DNA of 64,000 nucleotides from Salinactinospora qingdaonensis (GCF_039539445.1 NZ_BAABDD010000007.1:216339-280338), one strand, 5' to 3'; shown: positions 50,707 through 60,316, counted from the stretch's first letter. A program made the numbers and translations. Notes: generated from the letters alone by a model not told the origin.

Positions 50707-53382
50707 TCAGGGGGCCAAGACGAGTTCGTGCTCGGCCGCCTCCTCGACCGCCGAGCGGGTGAACGGCATCGGCGCGCTCTCTCCTTGGGCCCACATGGGC
50801 AACTGGTCGGCGTAGTTGGGGTGGAACGCATGCCCCGAGGTTCCGGTGAGGTTGCTCCACCGCGAGGCGTCCAGATCCGACAAGTCCAGCACCATCCGCA
50901 TTGACGGCCCCCGGTAGATCTCATAACCGGGAGTGGAAGTATCCCAGCCGGTGGCGTTGACGATGCTGGTGCCGCCCGGGGCCTCGACCGGCCCCCGATT
51001 GAACAACCACTCCACCGGAGCCACCCCCGAGGTCCCCAACGACTCGTTGCGCACCGTCAACATGTGCAGCTCCCCCCAGCGCCACTGACTCGGGTCATCG
51101 CCCAAACGTTCCGACAACTCCACCGCGGCCCGCTCCAGCGCCGCGGCCACCACCGCGTCACGCCCGGAGGCACCGCCGCCGGGACTGTCCCACCACGGCG
51201 AGCCCGGATCGTCCAGCAGCCGCGACACCACCAGGAAACCGCGCGAGCCCCCCGACATGGCCATCTCCTCGTCGAGCTCGTCGAAGGTCAACGCCAACAG
51301 GTGGCGCCAGGTGGCGTTGTAGAACGCCGCCGCAGCCGAGTCGACGTCCTGCTGGAAATCCCACTCGCCCAAGAGCCGTTGGGCCTGCGCCGCCACCCCC
51401 TCGACCTGGGCCTGCAACAGGTGCGGCACGATCGCGCGCGCACCGGCGTTCAAGCTGTCGTACTGCATCTGCGACATGTCGGCCACCGTCAGCCCGCCAC
51501 CGTCGTCGGTGGCCGTGGCCAGCATCGTGTTGATGCGCTGTGACCGGTAGCCGTAGGCCCAGTCCGTGGTGAGCAGGTTCGTGTAGTCGGTGTCGATCAC
51601 GGCCTGGTTGGCGGTGACGATATAGCCCCGCTCGGGGTTGAACGCCCACGGCAGTTGATCGAAAGGGATGACCCCTGTCCAGTCGTAGGCCGAGTTCCAG
51701 CCCGGCGCCGGCCAGCGCCCCTGCCCCCGGCCGCGTATCGGGATCGTGCCCGGCGCCTGATATCCGATGTTGCCCTCGACGTCGGCGTAGACCAGGTTCT
51801 GCGCCGGGACCTCGAACAGCCGCGCCGCCTCCCGGAACTCGGCGAAATCACCGGCTTGGTTCAACTGGAAGATCGCGTCGGCGGTCGTGCCCGGCTCCAG
51901 CGCCGTCCACCGCAGCGCCACCCCGTAGTCACCGCCGGGCTGGGCCTGCTCCGCCGGTTCGCCCTCGGCCGTCACCGGCGGCGTCGCCCCGATCTCTCGC
52001 AGCTTCGCCCCGGCCGCAGCGTCGGACAGCAGCGGTCCGTGCTCAGTCGAGCGCACCGTGATCTCCACATCGTCGGCGCCGGCAACCGTGATGGTCTCGG
52101 TGCGCGTGCGCAGCGCCCGCTTCTCACCGTCGACGAGGTAGGTGTCGCCCTCGATCTTTTCCAGGTACAGGTCGGTGACGTCGGGGCCCAGGTTGGTGAG
52201 CCCCCACGCGATCTGCCGATTGTGGCCGATGACGATCCCCGGCAACCCCGCGAAGCCGAACCCGACCACGTCGAAGGGGCACTCCGGACCCACCTCCACA
52301 CAGTGCAGCCCCGACTGGTGCCACACCGACGGCATCGAGGCCCCCAAGTGCGGATCGTTGGCCAGCAGCGGCATTCCGGAGGCGGTGTGCTCGCCCGAGA
52401 CCACCCACGAGTTCGAGCCCAGCCCGGTCGAGTCGCGGCCCACCATCCCCGAAAGGGTGGACAGGTCTGTTCCCACGGCCCGCACCAGGCTCGCCGCCTC
52501 CTCTTGGGCGCGCTCCACCTGCGTGGCGCTCATCTCCCCCGACTGCGGGGGGCGCGACTCGTCGGCGGGAGATCCGTCTCCTTCGGCCGCACCCTCCTGA
52601 GGCGGCTGCCCAGCGCTCCCGGAGCGCTGCCCGGCATCGGGCTCGAACGCTCCACCGTTCAACCGCCCAGAGGTCACGATCGGCGTGTGCTGCTGCTGGG
52701 GGTAGGCCGGGTAGAGCTCCTCGACCTGGGCACGGGTGAGGCCGTTGGCCAGCATCGTCGCCCGGTCGATCTCTTGGACCATGTTGCCGCGCAGGTTCCA
52801 AGCCATCGCCTTGAGCCAGGCCAGGCTGTCGACCGGGGTCCACTCTTCGATGGCGCCGCCGCCTCCGATCACCCCGAGAACCGCATATTCCAGGCTGACC
52901 TCGGCCCCGTCGTGCTCGGCGAGGTAGGCGTTAACCCCTTCGGCGTAGGCGTCCAGGTAGCGGCGGGTATCGGCCCCGAGCAGCTCGTACTCCTGCTCGG
53001 CCACGCGCCGCCACCCCATGGTGCGCAGGTAGATGTCGGTTTCCAGTTGGTCGGGACCGAACAGTTCGGCGAGCCGGCCCGCCGTCAGGTGCCGCCGGAA
53101 ATCCATTTCCCAGAACCGGTCCTGAGCGTGGACATACCCCTGGGCACGGAACAGGTCCTGCGTCGTCTCGGCATAGATCTGGGGAACGCCGAGAGCATCC
53201 CGGTAAACCGTTACGTCGCTGTCGAGTACGGGCACGTTGAGCTGGCCGTCGAACTCGGGAAAGGAGCGTTGCACAGTCCAGACGAGCGCGCCGGTGGTCA
53301 CCATGACGACCACGGTGACCACGGCGATCACACCCAAAATCCAGCGTCTGGCCCGCGTGCGGCGAGAAGGGGGGACAGTCAT
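50707..53382 (-). CDS. Penicillin acylase-family Ntn hydrolase
   Basis: This 891-aa enzyme belongs to the penicillin/acyl-homoserine-lactone acylase family. An N-terminal membrane segment or signal (about 13-38) exports it. The alpha chain follows (DALGVPQIYAET, GYVHAQDRFWEMDF), then a low-complexity spacer, and then the autocatalytic site LGSNSWVVSG with S323 as the N-terminal nucleophile of the beta chain. The motif NDPHLGASMPSVWHQ and C-terminal HAFHPNYADQ fit the family. It could hydrolyse beta-lactams, AHLs or N-acyl peptides; substrate cannot be read from sequence. Divergent from the aminotransferase gene. Confidence 0.87.
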   Translation of the reverse strand: MTVPPSRRTRARRWILGVIAVVTVVVMVTTGALVWTVQRSFPEFDGQLNVPVLDSDVTVYRDALGVPQIYAETTQDLFRAQGYVHAQDRFWEMDFRRHLTAGRLAELFGPDQLETDIYLRTMGWRRVAEQEYELLGADTRRYLDAYAEGVNAYLAEHDGAEVSLEYAVLGVIGGGGAIEEWTPVDSLAWLKAMAWNLRGNMVQEIDRATMLANGLTRAQVEELYPAYPQQQHTPIVTSGRLNGGAFEPDAGQRSGSAGQPPQEGAAEGDGSPADESRPPQSGEMSATQVERAQEEAASLVRAVGTDLSTLSGMVGRDSTGLGSNSWVVSGEHTASGMPLLANDPHLGASMPSVWHQSGLHCVEVGPECPFDVVGFGFAGLPGIVIGHNRQIAWGLTNLGPDVTDLYLEKIEGDTYLVDGEKRALRTRTETITVAGADDVEITVRSTEHGPLLSDAAAGAKLREIGATPPVTAEGEPAEQAQPGGDYGVALRWTALEPGTTADAIFQLNQAGDFAEFREAARLFEVPAQNLVYADVEGNIGYQAPGTIPIRGRGQGRWPAPGWNSAYDWTGVIPFDQLPWAFNPERGYIVTANQAVIDTDYTNLLTTDWAYGYRSQRINTMLATATDDGGGLTVADMSQMQYDSLNAGARAIVPHLLQAQVEGVAAQAQRLLGEWDFQQDVDSAAAAFYNATWRHLLALTFDELDEEMAMSGGSRGFLVVSRLLDDPGSPWWDSPGGGASGRDAVVAAALERAAVELSERLGDDPSQWRWGELHMLTVRNESLGTSGVAPVEWLFNRGPVEAPGGTSIVNATGWDTSTPGYEIYRGPSMRMVLDLSDLDASRWSNLTGTSGHAFHPNYADQLPMWAQGESAPMPFTRSAVEEAAEHELVLAP

Positions 53383-53897
53383 GGGACGACTCTAGGTCGC
53401 GCCGCCAGAACTCAGCCACACCCAGGGGAAGCCGTCAGATCTGGTCACCCCCCGCAAAGGCAGTAGCCCACCGGAATCATCGGCAAACACGGTGTCATCG
53501 CCGCACGCCAGATCCGGCCCCACGTGAGCTCGGCCGCCTTCGCCAGCCCTCATGCTCGTGCGCCGCGTCGCCACTTCGTTATCCCGCCGACGTCGCCCCT
53601 TGTCCCTGCCGCACCCCGCTGCGCGTGGGGGAGCCGCCCTGGCCACATGCGGCCGGTCGGCAGTGTCGTCAACTCCTGGCCTACTGCCTGGTAGCGGGTA
53701 GGGAGGATCTCAAACCGCTCGCCTGATCGCTCGGGCGAGCCAGTGCGTACACTGTCACAAAGTCCCGGTCGCCCCGGCCCGCCGGTGGAGCCGTCGCCAA
53801 CCAGCCAGTCGGTGTCCACAGCCGCCCGTCCCGCCCCAGTGCGGGCCTCGACCGTGCCGCGACCGGCCGACACCCACATGACACGCGGAGGTGGATC
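53383..53897. other. Divergent promoter region, acylase / aminotransferase
   Basis: 515 bp without a supported gene. The palindrome CAGTGCGTACACTG (53741-53754) is the main feature and may be an operator of the aminotransferase gene. Confidence 0.45.
53741..53754. promoter_or_regulatory. Palindrome upstream of the aminotransferase
   Basis: CAGTGCGTACACTG has perfect 5-bp arms around CGTA, 144 bp before the GTG start. The regulator is unknown. Confidence 0.5.
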
Positions 53898-55226
53898 GTG
53901 TCCGTTGATCCCCGAGAGTCCCATAACCCACCGGCGTCGCAAGGCTCGCGTCTTGACCCCTACGTCGACGCCTACGCCGCCAGAGCACAGGGGATGGTGG
54001 CCTCGGAGGTCCGGGCACTGTTCGCCGTGGCGTCGCGCCCGGAAGTCGTCTCACTGGCCGGCGGCATGCCCAACGTCAGCGCGCTGCCACTGAACGAGCT
54101 CAGCGAACTCGTCTCCGGAGTCGTCTCCGAACAGGGCGCCACCGCCCTGCAATACGGCTCCGCCCAAGGCGACCCCGTCCTGCGCGAGCAGATCTGCGAC
54201 GTGATGGGTCTTGAGGGCATCGACGCCGTCCCCGACGACCTCATCGTCACCGTCGGCTCCCAACAGGCGCTCGACCTCATCACCCGGGTCTTCGTCGACC
54301 CCGGTGACGTGGTGCTGTGCGAGGCGCCCACCTACGTCACCGCCATCAACACCTTCGCCGCCTTCCAGTCCCACATCGAGCACGTGGCCATGGACGACGA
54401 CGGCGTCGTCCCCGAGGAACTGGAGCGGCGCGTCACCGAACTGCGCGCCCAAGGCCGCACCATCAAGTTCTTCTACACCGTGCCCAACTTCCACAACCCG
54501 GCGGGCGTCACCCTCTCCGCCGAGCGCCGGGCCCGCGTGCTGGAGATCTGCCGCCGCTTCAACCTGTTGGTGCTTGAGGACAACCCCTACGGCCTGCTGC
54601 GCTACGAAGGCGAGCAACTGCGTGCGCTGCGCGCCGACTCGCCCGACAACGTCATCTACCTCGGCTCGTTCTCCAAGATCCTGTCGCCGGGGTTTCGCAT
54701 CGGCTACGCGCTGGCCCCGCCGGCGGTACGCGCCAAGCTGGTGCTGGCCGCGGAGTCGGCCATGCTCAGCCACTCCAACTTCACCCAACTCGCCGTGGGG
54801 CGCTACCTGGCCAACCAGCCCTGGCGCGAGCAGATCAAAGACTTCAACGAGATGTACCGCGAGCGCCGCGACGCGATGCTGTCGGCATTGGATGCGCTCA
54901 TGCCGCCCGGTGTCACCTGGACCCGGCCCCAGGGCGGCTTCTTCGTCTGGGTCACCCTGCCCGAAGGGCTCGACTCCAAGGCCATGCTGCCGCGTGCCGT
55001 CCAAGAACGGGTCGCCTTCGTTCCCGGGACCGGCTTCTACGCCGGCGACGACGGCCACCGCCACATGCGGCTGTCGTTTTGCTACCCCACTCCCGAGCAG
55101 ATCCGCGAGGGGGTGCGGCGCCTCGTGAGCGTCATCGAAAGCGAGATCGCCGTGCGTGATACTTTCGGCAACGCCTCAGCGCGCCCCTCCGACGGTGGGG
55201 ATGCGCCAGGACCCGATCTGCCCTAG
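53898..55226 (+). CDS. PLP-dependent aminotransferase, class I (2-aminoadipate/aromatic type)
   Basis: This fold-type I aminotransferase has 442 aa and a GTG start behind GGAGGTGGATC. Landmarks are SLAGGMPNVSALP, QYGSAQGDPVLRE, PTYVTAINTF, TVPNFHNPAGVTLS, LEDNPYGLLRY and the PLP lysine in GSFSKILSPGFRIGY. It matches the LysN/ARO8-like group without the N-terminal GntR domain of MocR regulators. The amino donor and acceptor are not predictable. The D-Ala-D-Ala-ligase-like gene follows after 159 bp in the same direction. Confidence 0.85.
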   Translation: MSVDPRESHNPPASQGSRLDPYVDAYAARAQGMVASEVRALFAVASRPEVVSLAGGMPNVSALPLNELSELVSGVVSEQGATALQYGSAQGDPVLREQICDVMGLEGIDAVPDDLIVTVGSQQALDLITRVFVDPGDVVLCEAPTYVTAINTFAAFQSHIEHVAMDDDGVVPEELERRVTELRAQGRTIKFFYTVPNFHNPAGVTLSAERRARVLEICRRFNLLVLEDNPYGLLRYEGEQLRALRADSPDNVIYLGSFSKILSPGFRIGYALAPPAVRAKLVLAAESAMLSHSNFTQLAVGRYLANQPWREQIKDFNEMYRERRDAMLSALDALMPPGVTWTRPQGGFFVWVTLPEGLDSKAMLPRAVQERVAFVPGTGFYAGDDGHRHMRLSFCYPTPEQIREGVRRLVSVIESEIAVRDTFGNASARPSDGGDAPGPDLP

Positions 55227-55385
55227 CCGCGTTTTCACCCCGCGGGCCGGAAGAGCAGCCCCGCCCGGCCGGTCCGGGCGGGGCACAGGCGCTTGCGAGG
55301 ACAGATCGGTGGGGCGGCTCCCGAGGAGCACACCGCAACGGCAACGGGCAGGGCAGGCGAAGTGGCACGACAGGAAGGCGAAATC

Positions 55386-56339
55386 GTGGCCGATCTCGAA
55401 CGGGTGCTCGTGCTCGCCGGGGGTATATCCCCCGAGCACGAGGTGTCGGTGCGCTCAGGCAGACGGGTGGCCGAGGCGTTGCGACGCACCGGTGTCGAAG
55501 TCCAGCTTGCCGACGCCGACGCCGAGCTGCTGCCGCTGCTGTCCACCGACCCGCCGCAGGTGGTGTTCCCGGTGCTGCACGGCGCCTCCGGCGAGGACGG
55601 CGCCATCCGCGAGGTCCTGGACGTGGCGGGGATGCCCTACGTGGGGGCCCCGCCGCACGCCTGCCGCGTGGCCTACGCCAAGCCCGTCGCCAAAGCGCTC
55701 GTCGCCGAGAAGGGGGTAGCGGTTCCGCGGGGCGTCACCCTGCCCAAGTCGGCCTTCCACGACCTGGGGGCTCCCGCGGTGCTCCAGCGCATCGTCGACC
55801 GGATCGGCGTGCCGCTGTTCGTCAAGCCTGACCAGGGCGGCTCGGCCTTCGGCGCGAGTTCGGCCGATTCCCTCGAAGCGCTCTCAGCCGCGCTGGTGAG
55901 CTGTTTCGCCTACAGTGACGTCGCCGTCATCGAGGAACGCATTGAGGGAACCGAGATCGCGGTGGGCGTGCTCGACCTCGGCGAGGGGCCGTTCGCGCTG
56001 CCGGCCGTGGAGATCGTGCCTGACGGCGGCATTTACGACTACGCCGCGCGCTACACGCCGGGCCGTACGGAGTTCTTCTGCCCGGCGCGGCTCGAGGGAG
56101 AGGTGGCCCGGGCCGCGGCCGAGGTCGCCATCACCGCGCACCGGGCGCTGGGGCTGCGCGACCTTTCGCGCACCGATCTCATCGTCGACGCTCGGGGGCG
56201 AGTGCACTTCTTGGAGGTCAACGTCGCTCCGGGGATGACCGAGACCTCGACCCTGCCGCTGGCGGTCGAGGCCGCCGAACTCGACTTCGCCGTGGTCTGC
56301 CGCGAACTCGCCCACCGAGCCCTGCTGCGGGGGTGCTGA
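55386..56339 (+). CDS. D-alanine-D-alanine ligase family protein
   Basis: This ATP-grasp ligase has 317 aa from GTG 55386 (VADLERVLVLAGG), with AGGAAGG 7 nt upstream. Family motifs are SPEHEVSVRSGR, FPVLHGASGEDGAIRE, GMPYVGAPPHA, FVKPDQGGSAFG, SRTDLIVD and EVNVAPGMTETSTLP. The enzyme would make D-Ala-D-Ala or a related D-amino dipeptide. The region after YVGAPPHA (CRVAYAK instead of the common SAxxMDK) is divergent, so it may be a secondary Ddl with different specificity. The likely housekeeping copy is elsewhere. Confidence 0.82.
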   Translation: MADLERVLVLAGGISPEHEVSVRSGRRVAEALRRTGVEVQLADADAELLPLLSTDPPQVVFPVLHGASGEDGAIREVLDVAGMPYVGAPPHACRVAYAKPVAKALVAEKGVAVPRGVTLPKSAFHDLGAPAVLQRIVDRIGVPLFVKPDQGGSAFGASSADSLEALSAALVSCFAYSDVAVIEERIEGTEIAVGVLDLGEGPFALPAVEIVPDGGIYDYAARYTPGRTEFFCPARLEGEVARAAAEVAITAHRALGLRDLSRTDLIVDARGRVHFLEVNVAPGMTETSTLPLAVEAAELDFAVVCRELAHRALLRGC

Positions 56340-56395
56340 GGCTGCAAGTCGAGAGCCGCCATGGGTTTCCCGACGGGCAAATCGCTATCTTCTCG

Positions 56396-56440
56396 ATAAA
56401 ATCTACAGTGCATAGGTGGCAGTTTGTGGTCAAAAAAGCT
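56396..56440 (-). promoter_or_regulatory. Recurrent promoter/operator element, copy B
   Basis: On the minus strand: TTTGACC, a spacer of about 18 bp, then GCACTGTAGATTTTAT. It matches copies A and C in both -35-like and -10/operator parts. It points into the 3' end of the ligase gene, so it could drive an antisense transcript. Confidence 0.45.
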
Positions 56441-56572
56441 TAGACGCCACCGCGACAATAGGACAAACAAACAATTCTCCCGATAGAGCCCGCGTCACTT
56501 CAACCCTCTACCTGGGTTCACGCGAGACGTAATTGCCGGTCTACGGCGCTTCTCACGTTTAGCCGCTGGCGG

Positions 56573-56940
56573 TCATGGAATGGCGGGCATCCCCGTTGCC
56601 GCGGCCACCGTTGTGGTCTTGATGAGGCCGTCGAACCTGACGCACTGTCCGGCTGCACCGACAGCGACGAGCGCATGCGGGAAGCGCCGGCCGTTGCTTG
56701 GATCGGGTGGGTGGGGGCTGGTCGGCCCCCACCCACCCTGCTCACGCGATTCCCCGACCAGAAAATGCGGTTCTGTAGCGGCTGGCCGCCGTTCCAACCG
56801 CAGCCGTACTCATCCGGAGCCGATGCAACCTCCGCCAGCGAGTAGGTGGCGGAGGAGGCGGGAACAGCAGCGGCCAACATCCCCGCGGTCGTGGCGGCCG
56901 TGGCCAGTCCTGCGGCGGCAATCTTCTTCCACGCGCGCAT
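56573..56940 (-). pseudogene. Possible frameshifted small secreted protein gene
   Basis: From ATG 56940, a signal peptide is encoded (MRAWKKIAAAGLATAATT, then AAVPASSA), followed by TYSLAEVASAPDEYGCGWNG. After about residue 66 the frame turns into low-complexity residues. Another frame then continues with protein-like HALVAVGAAGQCVRF and DGLIKTTTVAAATGMPAIP to a stop at 56573. A break near 56740 is the simplest explanation. A perfect hairpin (56707-56740 region) coincides with it. It could instead be two unrelated segments. Confidence 0.4.
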
Positions 56941-57168
56941 GATTATTGTATTTCTCTTTTGGTTTCGACTCCGCTTCGACATCCAAGGAAAGACAATAAA
57001 GAGCCTGGTTTCTACTGAAAATAGACGTGGTGGGTTTTCGGTTGAAGGTGAAAAACCCAGTTCATAGGAGTGTGATATGTCTCCCGAGGCTCGATGGGGC
57101 GTCATAGTGGCATGAGGCCCTGTACCGAGCCCCGGGATGTTCATTTCGCAGCCCTAACGCGACCGCCG

Positions 57169-58191
57169 CTACTGCTCTCGGGCGACCGCCGTGCTACTCA
57201 TGTCGGGGTAGCGTTCGCCGGCCACCTGCTCGGCGAGTGGTTCGAGCAGTGCCAGCTCCTCGTCGGTGAGCGTGATCCGGGTCGCGGCGATGTTCTCCAG
57301 CAACCGGCTGCGCTTGCGGGTGCCCGGGATGGGCACCACCGGCAGGCCGTGCACCTGGGCTTGGTGGTGAACCCAGGCCAGCGCGATCTGGGCAGGCGTT
57401 GCTGTGTGGTGGGCGGCGATCGTGCGGATGGGCTCCAGCAGCGCCGTGTTGGTTTTCGCGTTGTCCCCGACGAACCTCGGTAGGTACTGACGGACATCGT
57501 TGGCCGGCATGGCTGCGTTGGAGTCGGCGAACGTGCCGGCAAGGAAACCCCGGCCCAGAGGGGAGTAGGGCACGAAGGCGATTCCGAGCTCGGCGGCGGC
57601 TGGGACCACGCTGTACTCGACGTCGCGGCTAAACAGCGACCACTCCGACTGCACGGCGTGGATCGGGTGGACGGCGTTGGCCTCACGCAGCTCGGCCCCG
57701 GTGACCTCGCTCAACCCCAGGTATCTCACTTTCCCCTGCTGTACCAGTTCGGCCATCACTCCGACCGACTCGGCCAGCGGCACCTGCGGGTCACGGCGGT
57801 GCATGTAGTACAGATCGATCACATCGACACCGAGGCGGCGCAGGCTGGCATCGGCCGCCTGGCGGATGTAGTCGGGGTCGTTGCTGACGGTGGAGTTGGG
57901 AGTGTCGTCGAAGCGCACGACCCCGTACTTGGTGGCGATCGTGACCTCGTCGCGGTGTGCGGCGAAAAACGGCGCGAGGAACTCCTCGTTGGCGCCGCGT
58001 CCGTACATGTCGGCGGTGTCGTAGAGCGTGACCCCCGCCTCGAAGGCGGCCTCCAGGGTTTCGCGGGCCGCGGCCTCGTCGGTATCGCCGTAGAAGTCGC
58101 TGATACCCATACAGCCAAGCCCTTGCACGCCCACCTCGGGGCCGCCGTTAGCCAGGTGTGTCGTGGTGATGCGCTCATCGTGGTTGCTCAT
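57169..58191 (-). CDS. Aldo/keto reductase
   Basis: This NADPH-dependent aldo/keto reductase of 340 aa starts at ATG 58191 (MSNHDERITTTHL). The (beta/alpha)8 landmarks are QGLGCMGISDFYG, LYDTADMYGRGANEE (Asp and Tyr of the tetrad), IATKYGV (Lys), YYMHRRDP (His region), VRYLGLSEV and VPIPGTRKRSRLLEN (cofactor phosphate site). It reduces aldehydes or ketones; substrate unknown. It is divergent from a TetR gene with a 115-bp shared promoter, a common arrangement for reductases induced by the compound they detoxify. Confidence 0.9.
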   Translation of the reverse strand: MSNHDERITTTHLANGGPEVGVQGLGCMGISDFYGDTDEAAARETLEAAFEAGVTLYDTADMYGRGANEEFLAPFFAAHRDEVTIATKYGVVRFDDTPNSTVSNDPDYIRQAADASLRRLGVDVIDLYYMHRRDPQVPLAESVGVMAELVQQGKVRYLGLSEVTGAELREANAVHPIHAVQSEWSLFSRDVEYSVVPAAAELGIAFVPYSPLGRGFLAGTFADSNAAMPANDVRQYLPRFVGDNAKTNTALLEPIRTIAAHHTATPAQIALAWVHHQAQVHGLPVVPIPGTRKRSRLLENIAATRITLTDEELALLEPLAEQVAGERYPDMSSTAVAREQ

Positions 58192-58267
58192 CAGGCGTTC
58201 CGTGCCTTTCCAGCGCCCGGGCGGCGCCGTCGTGGAAACCAATGCTTGATACTCTACATCACTCTTG

Positions 58268-58278
58268 AGACTGAGTCT
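58268..58278. promoter_or_regulatory. Palindrome in the AKR/TetR divergent promoter
   Basis: AGACTGAGTCT has perfect 5-bp arms around one base, 28 bp before the TetR ATG. It is a likely TetR operator controlling both genes. Confidence 0.55.
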
Positions 58279-58306
58279 TATATTCAAGCGCAGGTATGCT
58301 CGGAGC

Positions 58307-58939
58307 ATGGCTGCCACTCCAAACAGCTCCGCCGAGACCACCGGCGACCGTCCCCCGGGCCTGCGCGATCGGGCCCGCCGCGCGGTGCGCTCCGAGGTTG
58401 CCGCCGTGGCCACTCGGCTGTTCCTGGAACGCGGTTTCGCCCAGACCACCGTTGACCAGATCGCTGCCGAGGCGGGGCTCTCGCGCGCCAGTTTCTTCCG
58501 TTACTTCGCGACCAAGGAGGACGCTGTCCTGGGCCATCTGGAGGGGTATGGCCAGCAGTTGCGGCATGCTCTGTCCGAGCGTCCCCGACAGGAACCGGTC
58601 TGGGAGGCGCTACGCCACGCCTTCGACGTGGTCCTCGAGGTCATAAGCCAGCCCGAGGCGCTCAACATCGGGCGCATGATGAACGAGACGCCCTCGCTCA
58701 AGGCACGCCATATCGAGAAGTGGCTGGCCTGGCAGGAGCTCCTGGTTCCCGAGATCGCCGAGCGCCTCACCGAATCGGCTGCGCACTCCCCCGATCCCCG
58801 CCCCCGGGCGTTGGCCGCCGCCGCGCTCGCCTGCCTTGACGCCGCGCTGGAAGCCTGGGTGGATTCCGAGGGCACTGAGGATCTGCGAGGGCTGTTCACT
58901 GAGGCTATGGCGGCTGTGTCTGCCCCTGTGCACGCCTGA
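58307..58939 (+). CDS. TetR-family regulator divergent from aldo/keto reductase
   Basis: This 210-aa protein from ATG 58307 has a TetR helix-turn-helix (ATRLFLERGFAQTTVDQIAA, EAGLSRASFFRYFATKED). The C-terminal domain resembles the MftR/TetR_C group, with a long helical ligand pocket. By position it probably represses the reductase and itself. An upstream ATG in frame at 58265 would add 14 residues but would overlap the palindrome. Confidence 0.88.
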   Translation: MAATPNSSAETTGDRPPGLRDRARRAVRSEVAAVATRLFLERGFAQTTVDQIAAEAGLSRASFFRYFATKEDAVLGHLEGYGQQLRHALSERPRQEPVWEALRHAFDVVLEVISQPEALNIGRMMNETPSLKARHIEKWLAWQELLVPEIAERLTESAAHSPDPRPRALAAAALACLDAALEAWVDSEGTEDLRGLFTEAMAAVSAPVHA

Positions 58940-59092
58940 TCCCGGAGTATCTCGTGCTGTTGCGCTCACGTGGCGGGGAGAAAGGGGCTCGTGGGGGCCG
59001 GCGGTAGCCGCTGGGAGCCACGCAAACGCGCGGGTACCTTTTCGTGGCGGTGGGCCGGCGTGGGCCGACCCACCGCTGCGGGGGAGGGGTGC

Positions 59093-59566
59093 TTAGAAGG
59101 CGAACACGTGGTCAGACTGCACTGCGGCCTGGCAACTGTTGCTGTAGGTCCGCTTAAAGTCGATCGGTCGGACCGGTCCCATCGGGGAGCTTTGCCAGTG
59201 CCCCTTGACCACCACTGTCACCGGATCGTAGAGGGCGATGCAGTAGGTTTCGGGGGCGGTGGGCAGTTGGTCGAAGTTGCCGCCCACGGCGCGCAGTGAG
59301 TCGCAGGCGTCGCCGGGAGTGGGGTGAGTGCCGCCGTCGGGGGTGCACTCCAAGGTGGCCTTCGACAGCACTGGAGCCTTCGTGGATAGGTCGGACTCGA
59401 CTGGGGTGGGGGTTGCTCCGACGTCGTACATCACCATGCGCATGCTGGCCAGGGGCTTGCGTTCGTCTGTAGCGGTGTCGGCGACGGCTGGGAGAGCCAG
59501 GCTGACGATGAGGGTCGCGGCGGCCGTGAGTACGGTCGCGAGCGCGGTTTTGGGGGATGTTGACAT
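59093..59566 (-). CDS. Subtilisin inhibitor-like (SSI family) secreted protease inhibitor
   Basis: This 157-aa exported protein starts at ATG 59566 behind GGAGGAG, with a signal peptide to about residue 30 (LALPAVAD). The SSI fold is recognisable: four cysteines (C73, C88, C109, C145), LECTPDGGTHPTPGDACD, YDPVTVVV, WQSSP and the C-terminal VFAF. By alignment with SSI (C-P-M-V-Y-D-P-V) the reactive site reads C-I-A-L-Y-D-P-V, so P1 is A111 and P1' is L112. That would favour elastase-like or subtilisin-like proteases rather than trypsin. It is slightly longer at the N-terminus than classical SSI. Confidence 0.9.
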   Translation of the reverse strand: MSTSPKTALATVLTAAATLIVSLALPAVADTATDERKPLASMRMVMYDVGATPTPVESDLSTKAPVLSKATLECTPDGGTHPTPGDACDSLRAVGGNFDQLPTAPETYCIALYDPVTVVVKGHWQSSPMGPVRPIDFKRTYSNSCQAAVQSDHVFAF

Positions 59567-60316
59567 AACAGACTCCTCCGCTAGGGAAGCGCCGGGGGTT
59601 TGCGCAGCACGGCCGGGTGCTGCGTGGCGAACAGTCACGGCAGGCTTGTCGGCCGCTAGTGGGTGGCGGGCATAGCCTGCGGTGACATAGTGACGGCGTA
59701 AACGGCTATGCGGGATCTTTTGTCGGCACCCCTTCATATTTCCTCTCTGCCCAGGGCGGTTGATATCGCTTCCCGTTAGGGAAGTCTTACGGCATGCCGC
59801 CCCGCTTTTCGTTCACGCTGTGTCCTGACCACATTGTAGGCCCTCGTGGATGGTCTCAATAGAGGAAGAATCGGAGAACGCACGCTGCAAGGAAGCGGGG
59901 AGGTTTACTTACCGGTAGCCTCGACTTGTCACTACCTGCGGTCGTAACTCTCAGCGGCCTGTTAATAGCCTGTCTTCGCTGTGCAGCGAGGGGGAGTAGT
60001 TGGGGGTACGGCTGACGGAAAAGTCCAGGACAAGCATATATTCACTGCTTGGAAGCCAATTCCGTAGCCCTGACGATCCACGAGTGCTTTCGAGGCTTCG
60101 CGCTGCCTTCAAACGGATGGTCGGCTCTATTGGCCCAGCCGGTCCCCACAGGTTTCTGTGATCATTAGACTTTCGGAACGCCGTGGTTCTTGCGCCCGGC
60201 TCGGTAGCTTTCTCGCGAGGCGCTCGGGGAAATCCAGGTGCGCCGGGCGCGGCTCGGAAGTTGGGGGCGTAATTGCTATGGGAGAGAGAGGAGTTCCTGC
60301 GAGACACCGGCCGTAG
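59567..60316. other. Intergenic region upstream of SSI
   Basis: 750 bp without a convincing gene. CTTCCCGTTAGGGAAG (59769-59784) is a palindrome about 200 bp before the SSI start. Moderate GC and no codon bias indicate non-coding DNA. Confidence 0.45.

Larger units (their letters stand above)
56340..57168. other. Gap after the ligase gene
   Basis: Besides the promoter element at 56396 and the possible broken gene (56573-56940), this gap holds a hairpin TGGGTTTT/AAAACCCA (57031-57059). No further gene is supported. Confidence 0.4.

Noticed and set aside
59951..60307. 118-codon open frame upstream of SSI
   Set aside because: No ribosome binding site, no domain and poor codon bias.
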